The position numbers and the translations under genes are program-made. 64,000 nt of DNA from Bacteroidota bacterium (GTDB lineage Bacteria; Bacteroidota; Bacteroidia; UKL13-3): contig CANHVU010000012.1 of NCBI GenBank assembly GCA_947464275.1, forward strand, positions 1-64,000, written 5' to 3'. Positions 26,730 through 36,176 of this stretch are shown one piece after another (position 1 is the first letter of the stretch; each line of letters begins with the position of its first letter). The notes under the pieces are model-generated. The model was given only the letters and a program-made list of their open reading frames with translations, did not search any database and was not told where the DNA came from.

Positions 26730-29099
26730 ATGAAACACACAATTAACTATTTATTTATGTTTTTATTTTTGGGCTTTGGAGTAGCAAAAGCTCAAAATAG
26801 TAAACAAACTTTAAGAGGTACGGCCTTTGATAAGGAAACAAAACAGCCTTTGGTAGGCGCTACTGTTATTATTTTAAATGATCAAAAAAAGTTGGGTACT
26901 GTAACTGACGCAACTGGAGAATTTAAAATTTTGGAGGTACCTGTTGGTAGACAAACTTTAAAAGTAACTTATTTAGGTTACGAACCATTGGTAATTCCGG
27001 ATATTATGGTAACTGCGGGTAAAGAAGTAGTACTTGAATTGGGTTTAACGGAAGCACTCAAAAAAATGACTGAAGTGGTAATTTCGTACGATAGAAAAAA
27101 GGATAGAACGGTAACTAATAATGAAATGGCTACAGTTAGTTCGCGCTCATTTAACCCTGATGATACTAAAAAATTTGCTGGAGCTTTAGGCGACCCGAGT
27201 AGAATGGCGGCTAATTTTGCTGGAGTAGTAGCTGGTAATGACAGTAGAAACGATATAGTGGTGCGAGGAAACTCGCCAAGTGCTATGCTTTGGCAATTAG
27301 AAGGCGTTAATATTCCTAATCCTAATCACTTTGGAAGTAATTTTGGAACTGGTGGTCCGGTGAGTATGTTAAATGCCAATAATATTGGCAAATCAGACTT
27401 TTTTACCAGTGCTTTTCCTGCGCAATATGGTAATGCCAATGGAGGTGTATTTGATTTAGTAATGCGTGAAGGTAATAACCAAAAACGTGAGTTTATTGGT
27501 CAGGTAGGATTTAACGGATTTGAGTTAGGGGCCGAAGGTCCGTTTAGCAAAAAATCAAAGGCATCTTACATATTTAATTACCGTTATTCTACTTTGGGTT
27601 TATTTAAAACCATTGGTGTAAATGTAGGAACAGGCGCTGCCACTCCGTTATATCAAGATATGAATTTTAAAATAGCTATTCCCTTTAAAAATAAAAGTAA
27701 ATTAACATTTTTTGGAATGGGTGGCATCAGTGCTATCGATTTATTGGCCAAAGATGTGGATACCTCGGGAATTGATTTTTATGGAAATGTAAATCAAAAT
27801 CAAATTCCACGTTTTAGTAAGTTGTTTGTTGGTTCAGCATTTGAAAAAAGTTTAAGCAATAAAACTTGGGCTAAATTTACCATTGCTTACAGCCGAAGTG
27901 ATGATAATTTTAAAGCTGATAGCATTAACCTACCCAATGAAAAAACATACAGACAAGCAGAAGGTAGTTTTTTAGATAATAAATATTCGGCTGTATTAAA
28001 TATTACCCATAAATTCAATGCTAAAAACACCTTGAATATTGGTTTTACTAACGATTTAACACAATTTGATTATAGTAATAAAGATTTTTTTAACCAAGGA
28101 ACAATAGACACTATCAGAGTTAAACAAGCAGGAAATGTAATATTATCTCAAGCTTATGCACAGTTAAAACATCGTTTCAATAATCGTTTAACTTTAAATG
28201 TTGGTGTGCATTCGCAGTATTTATCGGTTAATGAAAAAGCAGTAATAGAGCCAAGAATGGGCTTAAGATATGCCATTAATGAAAAATCGAGTGTGAATTT
28301 TGGTTATGGTTTGCACCACCAATCTTTAACCATTTACAATTTATTTGTAAAAGATAATTTAGGCAATGAACCAAATAAAAAACTTGATTTTATTAGATCA
28401 AACCACTTGGTAGTAGGTTACGAAAATTTGTTAACTAAATTAATAAAATTCAAAGTAGAAGCATATTACCAATATATTGATAAAGCGCCTATTAATTCAT
28501 TTGTATCGAGTTATTCAGCTTTAAACTTTGGAGCCTCATTTGTACCTAGCGATGAATATCAATTGGTAAGCAATGGAACAGGTTATAACTATGGATTAGA
28601 GCTAACTTTAGAAAGATATTTTAACAAAGGATTTTACTTTTTACTAACAGGTTCAGTATTTGATAGTAAATATAAAGGTAGCGATGGAATTGAACGCAAT
28701 TCTGCATTTAATACCAATTATGCTGCAAACTTTTTAGCTGGAAAAGAAGTTACTTTAGGCAAAAAAGGCAATGTAATTTATGCCAATATTAAGTTAACAA
28801 CCATTGGTGGCAAGTATATTACACCCATTAATTTAGCAGCTTCTAAGGCTAAGGGCGAAGCAGTATTTAATGAAGATGAAGCATTTTCAGAAAAACAATC
28901 TACATACTTTAGAACAGATTTAAAAATTGGATATAGAAGAGATTATAAAAAGAGTTCATTGGAGTTTGCTGTTGATTTTCAAAACATAACCAACCACCAA
29001 AACATATTTAGTCAAGGTTATAATAGAACTAAAAACACCATTTCAACTGAGTATCAACAAGGGTTTTTTCCAGTACCCATGTTTAGATATACATTTTAG
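26730..29099 (+). CDS. TonB-dependent outer membrane receptor with CarboxypepD_reg domain
   Basis: The 789-residue protein has a signal peptide (1-21, ending VAKA). A carboxypeptidase-regulatory-like domain follows (about 26-105: LRGTAFDKETKQPLVGATVIIL, GTVTDATGEFKILEVPVGRQTLKVTYLGYEPL), then a plug domain (DIVVRGNSPSAMLWQLEGVNIPNPNHFG, FDLVMREGNNQKREFIGQVGF) and a beta-barrel to the C-terminal PMFRYTF. It takes up an unknown substrate through the outer membrane using TonB energy. No SusD partner is next to it. The downstream LytS/LytTR pair may control it or be controlled together with it. Confidence 0.92.
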   Translation: MKHTINYLFMFLFLGFGVAKAQNSKQTLRGTAFDKETKQPLVGATVIILNDQKKLGTVTDATGEFKILEVPVGRQTLKVTYLGYEPLVIPDIMVTAGKEVVLELGLTEALKKMTEVVISYDRKKDRTVTNNEMATVSSRSFNPDDTKKFAGALGDPSRMAANFAGVVAGNDSRNDIVVRGNSPSAMLWQLEGVNIPNPNHFGSNFGTGGPVSMLNANNIGKSDFFTSAFPAQYGNANGGVFDLVMREGNNQKREFIGQVGFNGFELGAEGPFSKKSKASYIFNYRYSTLGLFKTIGVNVGTGAATPLYQDMNFKIAIPFKNKSKLTFFGMGGISAIDLLAKDVDTSGIDFYGNVNQNQIPRFSKLFVGSAFEKSLSNKTWAKFTIAYSRSDDNFKADSINLPNEKTYRQAEGSFLDNKYSAVLNITHKFNAKNTLNIGFTNDLTQFDYSNKDFFNQGTIDTIRVKQAGNVILSQAYAQLKHRFNNRLTLNVGVHSQYLSVNEKAVIEPRMGLRYAINEKSSVNFGYGLHHQSLTIYNLFVKDNLGNEPNKKLDFIRSNHLVVGYENLLTKLIKFKVEAYYQYIDKAPINSFVSSYSALNFGASFVPSDEYQLVSNGTGYNYGLELTLERYFNKGFYFLLTGSVFDSKYKGSDGIERNSAFNTNYAANFLAGKEVTLGKKGNVIYANIKLTTIGGKYITPINLAASKAKGEAVFNEDEAFSEKQSTYFRTDLKIGYRRDYKKSSLEFAVDFQNITNHQNIFSQGYNRTKNTISTEYQQGFFPVPMFRYTF

Positions 29100-29103
29100 T
29101 TGA

Positions 29104-29145
29104 TAGACTAAGAACTAAGTACTACGAACTAAAAACTAGGAACTA
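29104..29145. repeat. Tandem heptamer repeat, six units
   Basis: Six 7-bp units share the pattern NNNACTA (TAGACTA, AGAACTA, AGTACTA, CGAACTA, AAAACTA, GGAACTA). They lie directly after the TonB receptor stop and before the sensor kinase gene, reminiscent of short tandem repeats in other bacterial intergenic regions. Confidence 0.75.
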
Positions 29146-29201
29146 AATCACGTAAAGCGTGAAAAAACTTATATTGCGTAAAAAAATAAAAATATATTTA
29201 A

Positions 29202-30248
29202 ATGGCTATTTCTTCAAAAGCATTTCAAAAACTTTCAAGTCCTAAAGACATTATAGTAAGACATGTAATCATTGCGGTTATTTCTCTTGCTTTTGGATAC
29301 TTGTCGTTTTTAAGCGCGCCAAAAGGTGTAAGCCATTTTTTTATACGAGCTTATTTATCAAACTTTATATACATAGCTCTTATTTGGAATGGAAACATTT
29401 TGTTAATGGGTATAGTAGATAAAGTTTATGATATAGATACTGAGGTTAGAAAAAAGCTTTTGCTGTCGGCAGCAGTAGCTTTATTCTTACCTATTTTTAT
29501 GCATTATACCTATAGCTTTTGGTTTTTTCCAATGGTTAATGGTTTTGATTGTACTTTAAATTCAAAAGAAAATTTTACCTATTTAATTGTATCGGTAGTT
29601 ACTACTTTATTGGTTAACAGTGTGTATATGTCGATAGAGTTTTTTAACCATTGGCGAAAAACATTGGTAGAAAAAGAGGAATTTAAGCGTACCAGTTTAA
29701 GTGCTGAATTTGAAGCTTTAAAGAATCAAGTTAATCCTCATTTTTTGTTCAATTCATTAAATACTCTTAGTAGTTTAATTGATGAAAACCCGGTGCAAGC
29801 CAACGAGTTTGTTCAAAAATTATCTAGCGTTTATCGTTATGTTTTAACCCACCGCGATAAAGAAACTGTGTTGTTGCAAGATGAGGTTGAGTTTATAAAA
29901 TCGTATATATTTTTAAATAAAATACGTTTTGGCGAAAACTTAAATATTCATATCAATTTAAATGAAGCTTGTTTGCAATTGAATATTCCAACTTTAACAC
30001 TGCAAATGTTGGTAGAAAATGCTATTAAACACAATGTTATTTCAGCCAATAAACCATTAACAGTTTTTATTAATTGCGATAAAGAATACATAGAGGTAAC
30101 CAATAATTTACAAGCTAAATTAATGACAGTAGAAAGCAGTGGTATTGGTTTAAGCAATATTATTGAAAGGTATAAATACTTAACTACCAAACAGGTTTTT
30201 ATTAATAAAACCGAAACCAATTTTAGTGTAAAAGTTCCATTGGTTTAA
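29202..30248 (+). CDS. LytS-family sensor histidine kinase
   Basis: The 348-residue protein has four N-terminal membrane helices (about residues 15-150) and then a His_kinase (PF06580) domain: FEALKNQVNPHFLFNSLNTLSSLI, with His180 as the likely phosphorylation site. The N-box is TLTLQMLVENAIKHNV and the short G-region is SSGIGLSNIIERYKYL. This domain type works with LytTR-type regulators, and such a regulator follows 24 nt downstream. There is no separate sensor domain, so the stimulus is likely detected in the membrane. It lies 102 nt after the TonB receptor, with heptamer repeats between. Confidence 0.93.
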   Translation: MAISSKAFQKLSSPKDIIVRHVIIAVISLAFGYLSFLSAPKGVSHFFIRAYLSNFIYIALIWNGNILLMGIVDKVYDIDTEVRKKLLLSAAVALFLPIFMHYTYSFWFFPMVNGFDCTLNSKENFTYLIVSVVTTLLVNSVYMSIEFFNHWRKTLVEKEEFKRTSLSAEFEALKNQVNPHFLFNSLNTLSSLIDENPVQANEFVQKLSSVYRYVLTHRDKETVLLQDEVEFIKSYIFLNKIRFGENLNIHINLNEACLQLNIPTLTLQMLVENAIKHNVISANKPLTVFINCDKEYIEVTNNLQAKLMTVESSGIGLSNIIERYKYLTTKQVFINKTETNFSVKVPLV

Positions 30249-30272
30249 CGCTATTGTTTTAAAGAATTTGAA

Positions 30273-31031
30273 ATGAAAATAATAATTATTGAAGATGAAA
30301 CGCCTGCTTTAAACCGCATAAAAAAAATGGTTTTAGAGGTGGAGCCAAGCATAGAAATACTTGATACTGCTGATAGTATTGAACAATCGGTTCAAGTTAT
30401 TGAAAAACATCAAGGTACAATAGATTTAATATTAATGGATATAGAACTAGCCGATGGGCAAAGTTTTGAAATATTTAACCTTACAGAAGTAAAATGCCCA
30501 GTAATTTTTACTACAGCTTACGATGAGTTTGCGTTAAAAGCGTTTAAAGTTAATAGCATTGATTATTTACTAAAACCAATTGATAAAACAGAGTTAAAAG
30601 CTGCTTTCCAAAAGTTTAAATCTATTCAGAAAAGTGTTAGTAATGTTGACGCGTTAAAGGAAATGTTATCTCAAATTTCAGCACCTAAAAATAACTTTAA
30701 AGAACGATTTTTAGTAAAACTAGGTGAGCGTTTAATATCAGTTGCTACAAACGAGATTGCCTATTTTTTATCGAAGGATAAATTGACTTATTTAATTACT
30801 AAAAACAACAATAAATATGTGGTTGATTACACCTTGGAAGAGTTAGGGAATATGCTTGATAGAAAACACTTTTTTCAAATAAACAGACAGTTTATAGTTG
30901 CCATAAATAGCATAACAAATATTCATAATTATTTTAATGGAAAACTGAAAATTCAATTAGCTCCTATTGTGGATGAAGAGGTAATAGTGAGTAGAGAAAG
31001 AGCTGGAGAATTGAAAATATGGTTAAATTAA
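30273..31031 (+). CDS. LytTR-family response regulator
   Basis: The 252-residue protein has an N-terminal receiver domain (IIIIEDETPALNRIKKMV; LILMDIELADG with phospho-acceptor Asp56; VIFTTAYDEFALKAF; YLLKPIDKTEL) and a C-terminal LytTR DNA-binding domain (RFLVKLGERLISVATNEIAYFLSKDKLTYLIT through FFQINRQFIVAINSI). It pairs with the LytS-type kinase directly upstream and should bind promoter DNA as a dimer. A feedback on the upstream TonB receptor gene is plausible because of the gene order, but no operator could be identified. Confidence 0.95.
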   Translation: MKIIIIEDETPALNRIKKMVLEVEPSIEILDTADSIEQSVQVIEKHQGTIDLILMDIELADGQSFEIFNLTEVKCPVIFTTAYDEFALKAFKVNSIDYLLKPIDKTELKAAFQKFKSIQKSVSNVDALKEMLSQISAPKNNFKERFLVKLGERLISVATNEIAYFLSKDKLTYLITKNNNKYVVDYTLEELGNMLDRKHFFQINRQFIVAINSITNIHNYFNGKLKIQLAPIVDEEVIVSRERAGELKIWLN

Positions 31032-31072
31032 TAATATTTTTATTAATCAACAAATTTGCTTAAAATTGTTTC

Positions 31073-31088
31073 GTAGTAATTATACTAC
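31073..31088. promoter_or_regulatory. Small palindrome before the six-PAS kinase gene
   Basis: GTAGTA-atta-TACTAC, a perfect 6-bp inverted repeat ending 8 nt before the ATG; it may be an operator or a hairpin in the leader. Confidence 0.3.
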
Positions 31089-31096
31089 AAAATTAT

Positions 31097-34069
31097 ATGG
31101 CAAATAATTTAAGTAAAAATTTATATTCTAAATTTGCGGATGAAATTTACAACAATTCTCCAATTTCTATTTTTATTGTAAATAATAACGGTATAATAAA
31201 AAGTGCCAATAAAAGTGCCCTTGCCTTAACTGGTCTTTCACTCGAAAATATTATAGCCAAGACAATTTACGAATTAGTACCTAAAACAGAAATGTTTTTT
31301 CCTAAAAGTTGGTGGCAAAAAGTTTTAAAACGAAACACAAATGAATTATTAACTTCAATAAAAGATAGTAAGTTCAATGAAATTCCAGTAAAGATTACAG
31401 CTCAATTTAATATTGATTCAGAATTTCATCTGCTATATATAAGTAAGCTTTCACCTATTGAAAAAGTGAGTGATGAACTTATAAAATCAGAAGATAAACT
31501 ATTGGCTTATTTTAATAGTACAAGCGAACTAATTGTAATTATTAATAAGGATAAAATAATAGTAACTTTTAATAGAATTTTTGAGCAATATGTTCAAATG
31601 GTTTATAAGGCAAATGTAAAGGAAGGAGATAGTATAGTTGATTTTATAACATCTGAAACTATAGATGATTTTCATAAAAATTTTGAAAAGGCCTATAATG
31701 GAAATGAAGTTAAGCTGGAACGCGAAGTTTTTTTTCAAAATACAAGTATTTGGTGGGCCATTACATACTTGCCTGTTCGAAATGCTTTAGGACAAATTCT
31801 TGGTGTTGCCTTTGTATTGCAAAATATTGACGAAAAAAAAATTGCAGAAGATTCATTAATAAAAAGTGAAGAAAGATTTAAGTTAGTAATTGAAGGTACT
31901 AATGAAGGTTGGTGGGATTGGGATTTGGTAACAAACCAATTGTTCTACTCCCCTAAATGGTGGCATATTTTAGGCTATCAAAATAATGAGCTAATTAATA
32001 TTGTTAATTTTTGGTACAAAATTGTTCATCCTGACGATATTGATTTTGTGCAATCTACTTTTCAAAATGCTTTAGCTTCGCAAGCCCGTACTTACGAAAT
32101 TGAGTTCAAAGCCAAGCATAAGGAAGGTCATTTTATTCCAATGCTTTCAAGAGGTTATATTTTACGTAATGAAAATGGTGTTGCTGTAAGGGTATCTGGA
32201 TTAGATATGGATTTAACGGAACGCAAGAACAATGAAAACTTGTTATTAGAGAATCAAAGAAAATTACAAATAACTCAAAATTTAGCTTGTATTGGTAATT
32301 ATGAAATTGATTTAATCAATTATTCTTGGAAGGCTTCTGCTTCTATTTTTGAAATTATTGGAGCTAAAATAAATTCAATTAATAACGTAAATGAATTTTT
32401 GAATTTAATTGAACCAAGTTATAAAGATAAGGTAACTGAAATATATAATCGTGCCTTTGAAACATATGAGCCATTTACTATCGAGTATCAAATAATTAAA
32501 TTAGATAATAATGAAGTTCGTTGGGTGGTTGATTTAGCAAATTTTGATTTAGATACTCATGGAAAGCCAATTAGAATCTTAGGTGCCATTCAAGATATTA
32601 CTGAAAGAAAAAGTATTGAAAATAACTTGAATAAAAGTGAGGTAAAATACCGTAGTTTAATTGAAAATATGGATCTTGGTATTTTAGAGGTTGATAACAA
32701 TGAATTAATTTTAAAGGCCTATCCTAAATTTTGCCAAATGGTAGGTTATACCGAAAAAGAACTTTTAGGAAAAAAAGCAACGGATATTTTCTTGCCTAAA
32801 TTTGAAGTTGATAATTTTTTAAATTCAACAAAGGCCAGAGAGTTGGGTTTGTCAAATGCCTATGAAATTCAAATGTATAATAAGAACAAGGAAATTATAC
32901 ATGTAATTATTAGTGGCACACCTATTTTTAATGAAAAAAGTGAGGTTATTGGTTCTATAGGTATTCATTACAATATTTCTGGTAGAAAACAAATTGAGCA
33001 AGAATTAAAGGAAAGTCAAGAAACCTTTGAAATGATTTTTTCATCTTCACCAACACCTCTTATTATTACCAAACCTGAAACTGGGGAAATTGTATTAGTA
33101 AATAAGGCAGCAATTAATTTGCTTAATTTATCAGAAAATGAATTAGTAGGTAAATTCACAGATACCCTATTCATTAATAATAATGATAGGTACATTATTA
33201 AAAATATTATAGCTGAAAAGGGCAAGGTAAAAGATTTAGAGATAAAAGTTAAAAACCAAGATCAAGAAATACTATCATGTGTTTTATCCATTGAGGTTAT
33301 TGATTTTAAAGGAAAGAAAATGTACCTGAAAAGTTTTACAGATATTACTGAACTTAAAAAAATTGAAAACGAATTAACCAATTCATTTAATTTAGTAAAT
33401 GAACAAAACAAAAGGCTCCTGAACTTTTCATATATAGTTTCTCATAATTTAAGATCGCATACAAGTAATATTAAATCTATTGTAGGTTTTTTAGGCGAAG
33501 AAGAATCAGAGAGTGAACGTTTGCAATTAACAAGTCATTTGGCAACAGTTTCTGATATGCTTGATGAAACTTTAAATAATTTAAATGATGTATTATCTAT
33601 CCAAAAAAATGTAGATTTGGTTTTACATGATTTAAAATTAAGTTTTTACATCAATAAATCATTGGCATTATTAAGCGAGCAAATAATTAAAAACGAAGTT
33701 CATTTTGATATAGATATTGATGATAAATTAACCATAAAATGCAATGCAGCTTATTTGGAAAGTATTATCTACAATTTAATTTCAAATGCTATTAAATACA
33801 GAAAGCCAGATATTAAACCAATTATTAAAATTTCAGCAGAAATAGAAAATGGTAAATGTGTTTTCTCCATATCTGATAATGGAATAGGTATTGATTTGAA
33901 AAAAAATGGAGAAAAGTTGTTTGGAATGTATAAAACATTTCATGGCAATAACGATGCTAGAGGAATAGGATTATTTATAACCAAAAATCAAATAGAAGCA
34001 TTAGGAGGTAAGATTGATGTTAATAGTAAACTTGGAGTAGGTACTACCTTAATAATTACCTTTAAGTAA
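31097..34069 (+). CDS. Cytoplasmic six-PAS sensor histidine kinase
   Basis: The 990 residues contain no membrane segment. Six PAS-like units can be read (starting near residues 10, 133, 256, 385, 512 and 637), with PAC-type ends such as RILGAIQDITERKSIENNL and VIGSIGIHYNISGRKQIEQEL. The third, with EGWWDWDLVTNQLFYSPKWWHILGYQ, is PAS_3-like. The kinase part starts near 760 with the H-box FSYIVSHNLRSHTSNIKSIVGFL. The ATPase domain follows (ESIIYNLISNAIKYR, FSISDNGIGIDLKKNGEKLFGMYKTFHGNNDARGIGLFITKNQIEALGG). It would sense intracellular cues such as redox state or small ligands; no response regulator is adjacent. It converges with msrC with only 2 nt between the stops. Confidence 0.92.
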   Translation: MANNLSKNLYSKFADEIYNNSPISIFIVNNNGIIKSANKSALALTGLSLENIIAKTIYELVPKTEMFFPKSWWQKVLKRNTNELLTSIKDSKFNEIPVKITAQFNIDSEFHLLYISKLSPIEKVSDELIKSEDKLLAYFNSTSELIVIINKDKIIVTFNRIFEQYVQMVYKANVKEGDSIVDFITSETIDDFHKNFEKAYNGNEVKLEREVFFQNTSIWWAITYLPVRNALGQILGVAFVLQNIDEKKIAEDSLIKSEERFKLVIEGTNEGWWDWDLVTNQLFYSPKWWHILGYQNNELINIVNFWYKIVHPDDIDFVQSTFQNALASQARTYEIEFKAKHKEGHFIPMLSRGYILRNENGVAVRVSGLDMDLTERKNNENLLLENQRKLQITQNLACIGNYEIDLINYSWKASASIFEIIGAKINSINNVNEFLNLIEPSYKDKVTEIYNRAFETYEPFTIEYQIIKLDNNEVRWVVDLANFDLDTHGKPIRILGAIQDITERKSIENNLNKSEVKYRSLIENMDLGILEVDNNELILKAYPKFCQMVGYTEKELLGKKATDIFLPKFEVDNFLNSTKARELGLSNAYEIQMYNKNKEIIHVIISGTPIFNEKSEVIGSIGIHYNISGRKQIEQELKESQETFEMIFSSSPTPLIITKPETGEIVLVNKAAINLLNLSENELVGKFTDTLFINNNDRYIIKNIIAEKGKVKDLEIKVKNQDQEILSCVLSIEVIDFKGKKMYLKSFTDITELKKIENELTNSFNLVNEQNKRLLNFSYIVSHNLRSHTSNIKSIVGFLGEEESESERLQLTSHLATVSDMLDETLNNLNDVLSIQKNVDLVLHDLKLSFYINKSLALLSEQIIKNEVHFDIDIDDKLTIKCNAAYLESIIYNLISNAIKYRKPDIKPIIKISAEIENGKCVFSISDNGIGIDLKKNGEKLFGMYKTFHGNNDARGIGLFITKNQIEALGGKIDVNSKLGVGTTLIITFK

Positions 34070-34071
34070 CA

Positions 34072-34554
34072 CTAAAATAAATCAGAAAGGAATAAAGATA
34101 ACTTAGTAAGATTAACGTTATCAATATTGTCAAAATGAGTTAAGTGTTCGCTGTCAATATCTAATACAGCAACTACCTTATTGTTTTTTATTATTGGAAC
34201 CACAATTTCTGATTTGCTAGCACTGCTGCATGCTATATGCCCTGGAAATTCATCTACATTTGGAACAATAATACTTTCGGCTTTTTGCCAACAAGTGCCA
34301 CAAACACCTTTTCCATAATCAATGCTTGTACAAGCCACCGGTCCTTGAAAAGGGCCTAAGATAAGTTTTTGGTTTTTAACCAAATAAAAACCAACCCACC
34401 AAAAGTTAAAAACCTCTTTTAAAGCGGCTGAACAATTGGCAAGGTTGGCTATCAAATCATCTGAAGGCGATAGTAAATAATAAAGTTGAGGTATTAATTG
34501 CTCATACTTTTCGGTTTTACTACTATTTTCAGATATAAATATTGTTTCTGACAA
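34072..34554 (-). CDS. msrC: GAF-domain free methionine-(R)-sulfoxide reductase
   Basis: fRMsr reduces free methionine-R-sulfoxide in the cytoplasm using thioredoxin. The protein is a single GAF domain with the family's cysteines in PVACTSIDYGKGVCGTCWQKAE and PGHIACSSASKSEIVVPI, and the ends NFWWVGFYLVK and AVLDIDSEHLTHFD. I choose TTG at 34554 (160 residues, MSETIFISENSSKTEKYEQL), one nucleotide after the stop of the upstream lipoprotein gene, because homologues begin at this point as I remember them. An ATG at 34599 would overlap that gene by 44 nt. Both genes are probably read as one unit. Confidence 0.88.
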   Translation of the reverse strand: MSETIFISENSSKTEKYEQLIPQLYYLLSPSDDLIANLANCSAALKEVFNFWWVGFYLVKNQKLILGPFQGPVACTSIDYGKGVCGTCWQKAESIIVPNVDEFPGHIACSSASKSEIVVPIIKNNKVVAVLDIDSEHLTHFDNIDNVNLTKLSLFLSDLF

Positions 34555-34555
34555 A

Positions 34556-34786
34556 TTATTTTTTTGTTGTATCGGCAGGTGCTGCAGTTGTTTCTGCACC
34601 AGCTACTTTATTTGTTTCTTCACTTGGTCTTACGCCATCATTACCACGGTTAGTTGAGTAATCTTTTTTATCACCTTTATACAAATCATTTGTTTCAAGG
34701 GTTTTAGCTGCTTCTTCTTGTCCGTAATGGCAAGCAGTTAAACTTAAACTTGCTACTAAAGCTAATGCAATGGTTAATTTTTTCAT
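34556..34786 (-). CDS. Small lipoprotein
   Basis: The 76-residue product starts MKKLTIALALVASLSLTAC, a signal peptide with lipobox LTAC, followed by a hydrophilic tail rich in Lys, Asp, Thr and Ala (YKGDKKDYSTNRGNDGVRPSEETNK, ending APADTTKK). It is probably a short outer membrane lipoprotein with a disordered tail. The frame is open upstream to 34825 but the lipoprotein signal fixes the ATG at 34786. The function is unknown; it directly precedes msrC. Confidence 0.72.
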   Translation of the reverse strand: MKKLTIALALVASLSLTACHYGQEEAAKTLETNDLYKGDKKDYSTNRGNDGVRPSEETNKVAGAETTAAPADTTKK

Positions 34787-34913
34787 CCTGATTATTTTAA
34801 ATATTTGCTGCGAATATAAAAGCATTTGTAAATAATTTAAATAAATTTATTATGACTTAGTATATTTTTTTTGACTTGCTTAGACATGTTTATCTTGGTA
34901 TTAAAAATAACAC

Positions 34914-34943
34914 TTGACTTTTTTTGATATAAGGTTACTTTTG
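34914..34943 (+). promoter_or_regulatory. Promoter of queA (TTG-N19-TACTTTTG)
   Basis: TTG at 34914 and TACTTTTG at 34936 are separated by exactly 19 nt, the ideal Bacteroidota housekeeping promoter. The transcription start would be near 34950, leaving a leader of about 70 nt. Confidence 0.8.
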
Positions 34944-35020
34944 CAGTCCAAAATTTTAGTTTATTTAGCCTTATTACTGCATAAACAATACTAAAACAAA
35001 GAATTAACTGCTTTTACATA

Positions 35021-36067
35021 ATGAAATTATCACAATTTAAGTTCAATATTACTGATTCAATGATTGCTAAACATCCTGCTGAAAACAGAGATGACGCAAA
35101 AATGATGGTGTTAGACAGAAAAAAACAAAAGATTGAACACAAAACTTTCAAAGACATTTTAAAATATTTTGGCGATGGAGATACTTTTATCGTTAATAAT
35201 ACCAAAGTTTTTCCAGCTCGTTTATATGGTAGTAAAGAAAAAACGGGTGCTCAAATTGAAGTTTTTTTATTACGCGAACTTAATAAAGAATCAAAACTTT
35301 GGGATGTTTTAGTTGATCCTGCACGTAAAATACGCGTTGGAAATAAATTGTATTTTGGTAATGATGATTTAGTGGCAGAAGTGGTTGATAATACAACCTC
35401 TCGTGGTCGTACTATTCGTTTTTTACACGATGGTAGCGATGAGGAACTTTGGAAATTAATTGAAAAATTAGGCGAAATGCCAATTCCCAAATATTTAAAC
35501 CGCCCAGTAGAAAAATTAGATAAAGAAAGATTCAATACTATTTTTGCTAAAAATATTGGTGCAGTTATTCCTCCAACTGCAGGTCTACACTTTACTCGCG
35601 AATTAATGATGCGTTTAGAAATTAAAGGCGCTCAATTTGCCGAAGTTACTTTACACAATGGTTTAGGAGCATTTAGAGCAGTAGAAGTTGAAGATTTAAC
35701 CAAACATAAAATGGATTCGGAATACTTTAGTGTAACTCCCGAAACTGCTACTATGGTTAACAAAGCTTTAGATAATAAAAAGAAAGTAATTGCTGTTGGA
35801 AATTCGGTAATGCGTGCAGTTGAGTCATCTGTTTCGTCAAAAAGAAGGCTTAATCCTGAAACCAATTGGACTGATAAATTCTTGTTTCCTCCTCATGATT
35901 TTAGTATTGCAAATTGTTTAATAACTAACTTTCATCCACCTGAAAGTACTTTAATGATGGCGACAGCGGCTTTTGCAGATTTTGATTTTTTAATGGAAGC
36001 ATATAACGAAGCTATTAAACATAAGTATAAGTTTTTAGCTTATGGTGATGCTATGTTAATTATATAA
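35021..36067 (+). CDS. queA: S-adenosylmethionine:tRNA ribosyltransferase-isomerase
   Basis: QueA transfers and rearranges the ribose of S-adenosylmethionine onto 7-aminomethyl-7-deazaguanine in tRNA, making epoxyqueuosine. The 348-residue protein shows the family landmarks: [28 protein letters not shown] at the start, [54 protein letters not shown], and [27 protein letters not shown], ending [12 protein letters not shown]. Length is normal. It has its own promoter and terminator, so it is a single-gene unit. No other queuosine gene is in the window. Confidence 0.97.
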   Translation: MKLSQFKFNITDSMIAKHPAENRDDAKMMVLDRKKQKIEHKTFKDILKYFGDGDTFIVNNTKVFPARLYGSKEKTGAQIEVFLLRELNKESKLWDVLVDPARKIRVGNKLYFGNDDLVAEVVDNTTSRGRTIRFLHDGSDEELWKLIEKLGEMPIPKYLNRPVEKLDKERFNTIFAKNIGAVIPPTAGLHFTRELMMRLEIKGAQFAEVTLHNGLGAFRAVEVEDLTKHKMDSEYFSVTPETATMVNKALDNKKKVIAVGNSVMRAVESSVSSKRRLNPETNWTDKFLFPPHDFSIANCLITNFHPPESTLMMATAAFADFDFLMEAYNEAIKHKYKFLAYGDAMLII

Positions 36068-36120
36068 AAGCAATTCGTCCGATAACTATTGGATGAATTT
36101 TATATAAATGTATAAAAAAC

Positions 36121-36159
36121 AAAAAGAGGAATTTACTTAAAGTGAATTCCTCTTTTTTT
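36121..36159. terminator. Bidirectional terminator between queA and rimM
   Basis: AAAGAGGAATTTAC and GTGAATTCCTCTTT form a stem of about 14 bp with one T-G pair, flanked by A- and T-runs. Confidence 0.85.
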
Positions 36160-36176
36160 ATTTACAAAAACAAATT

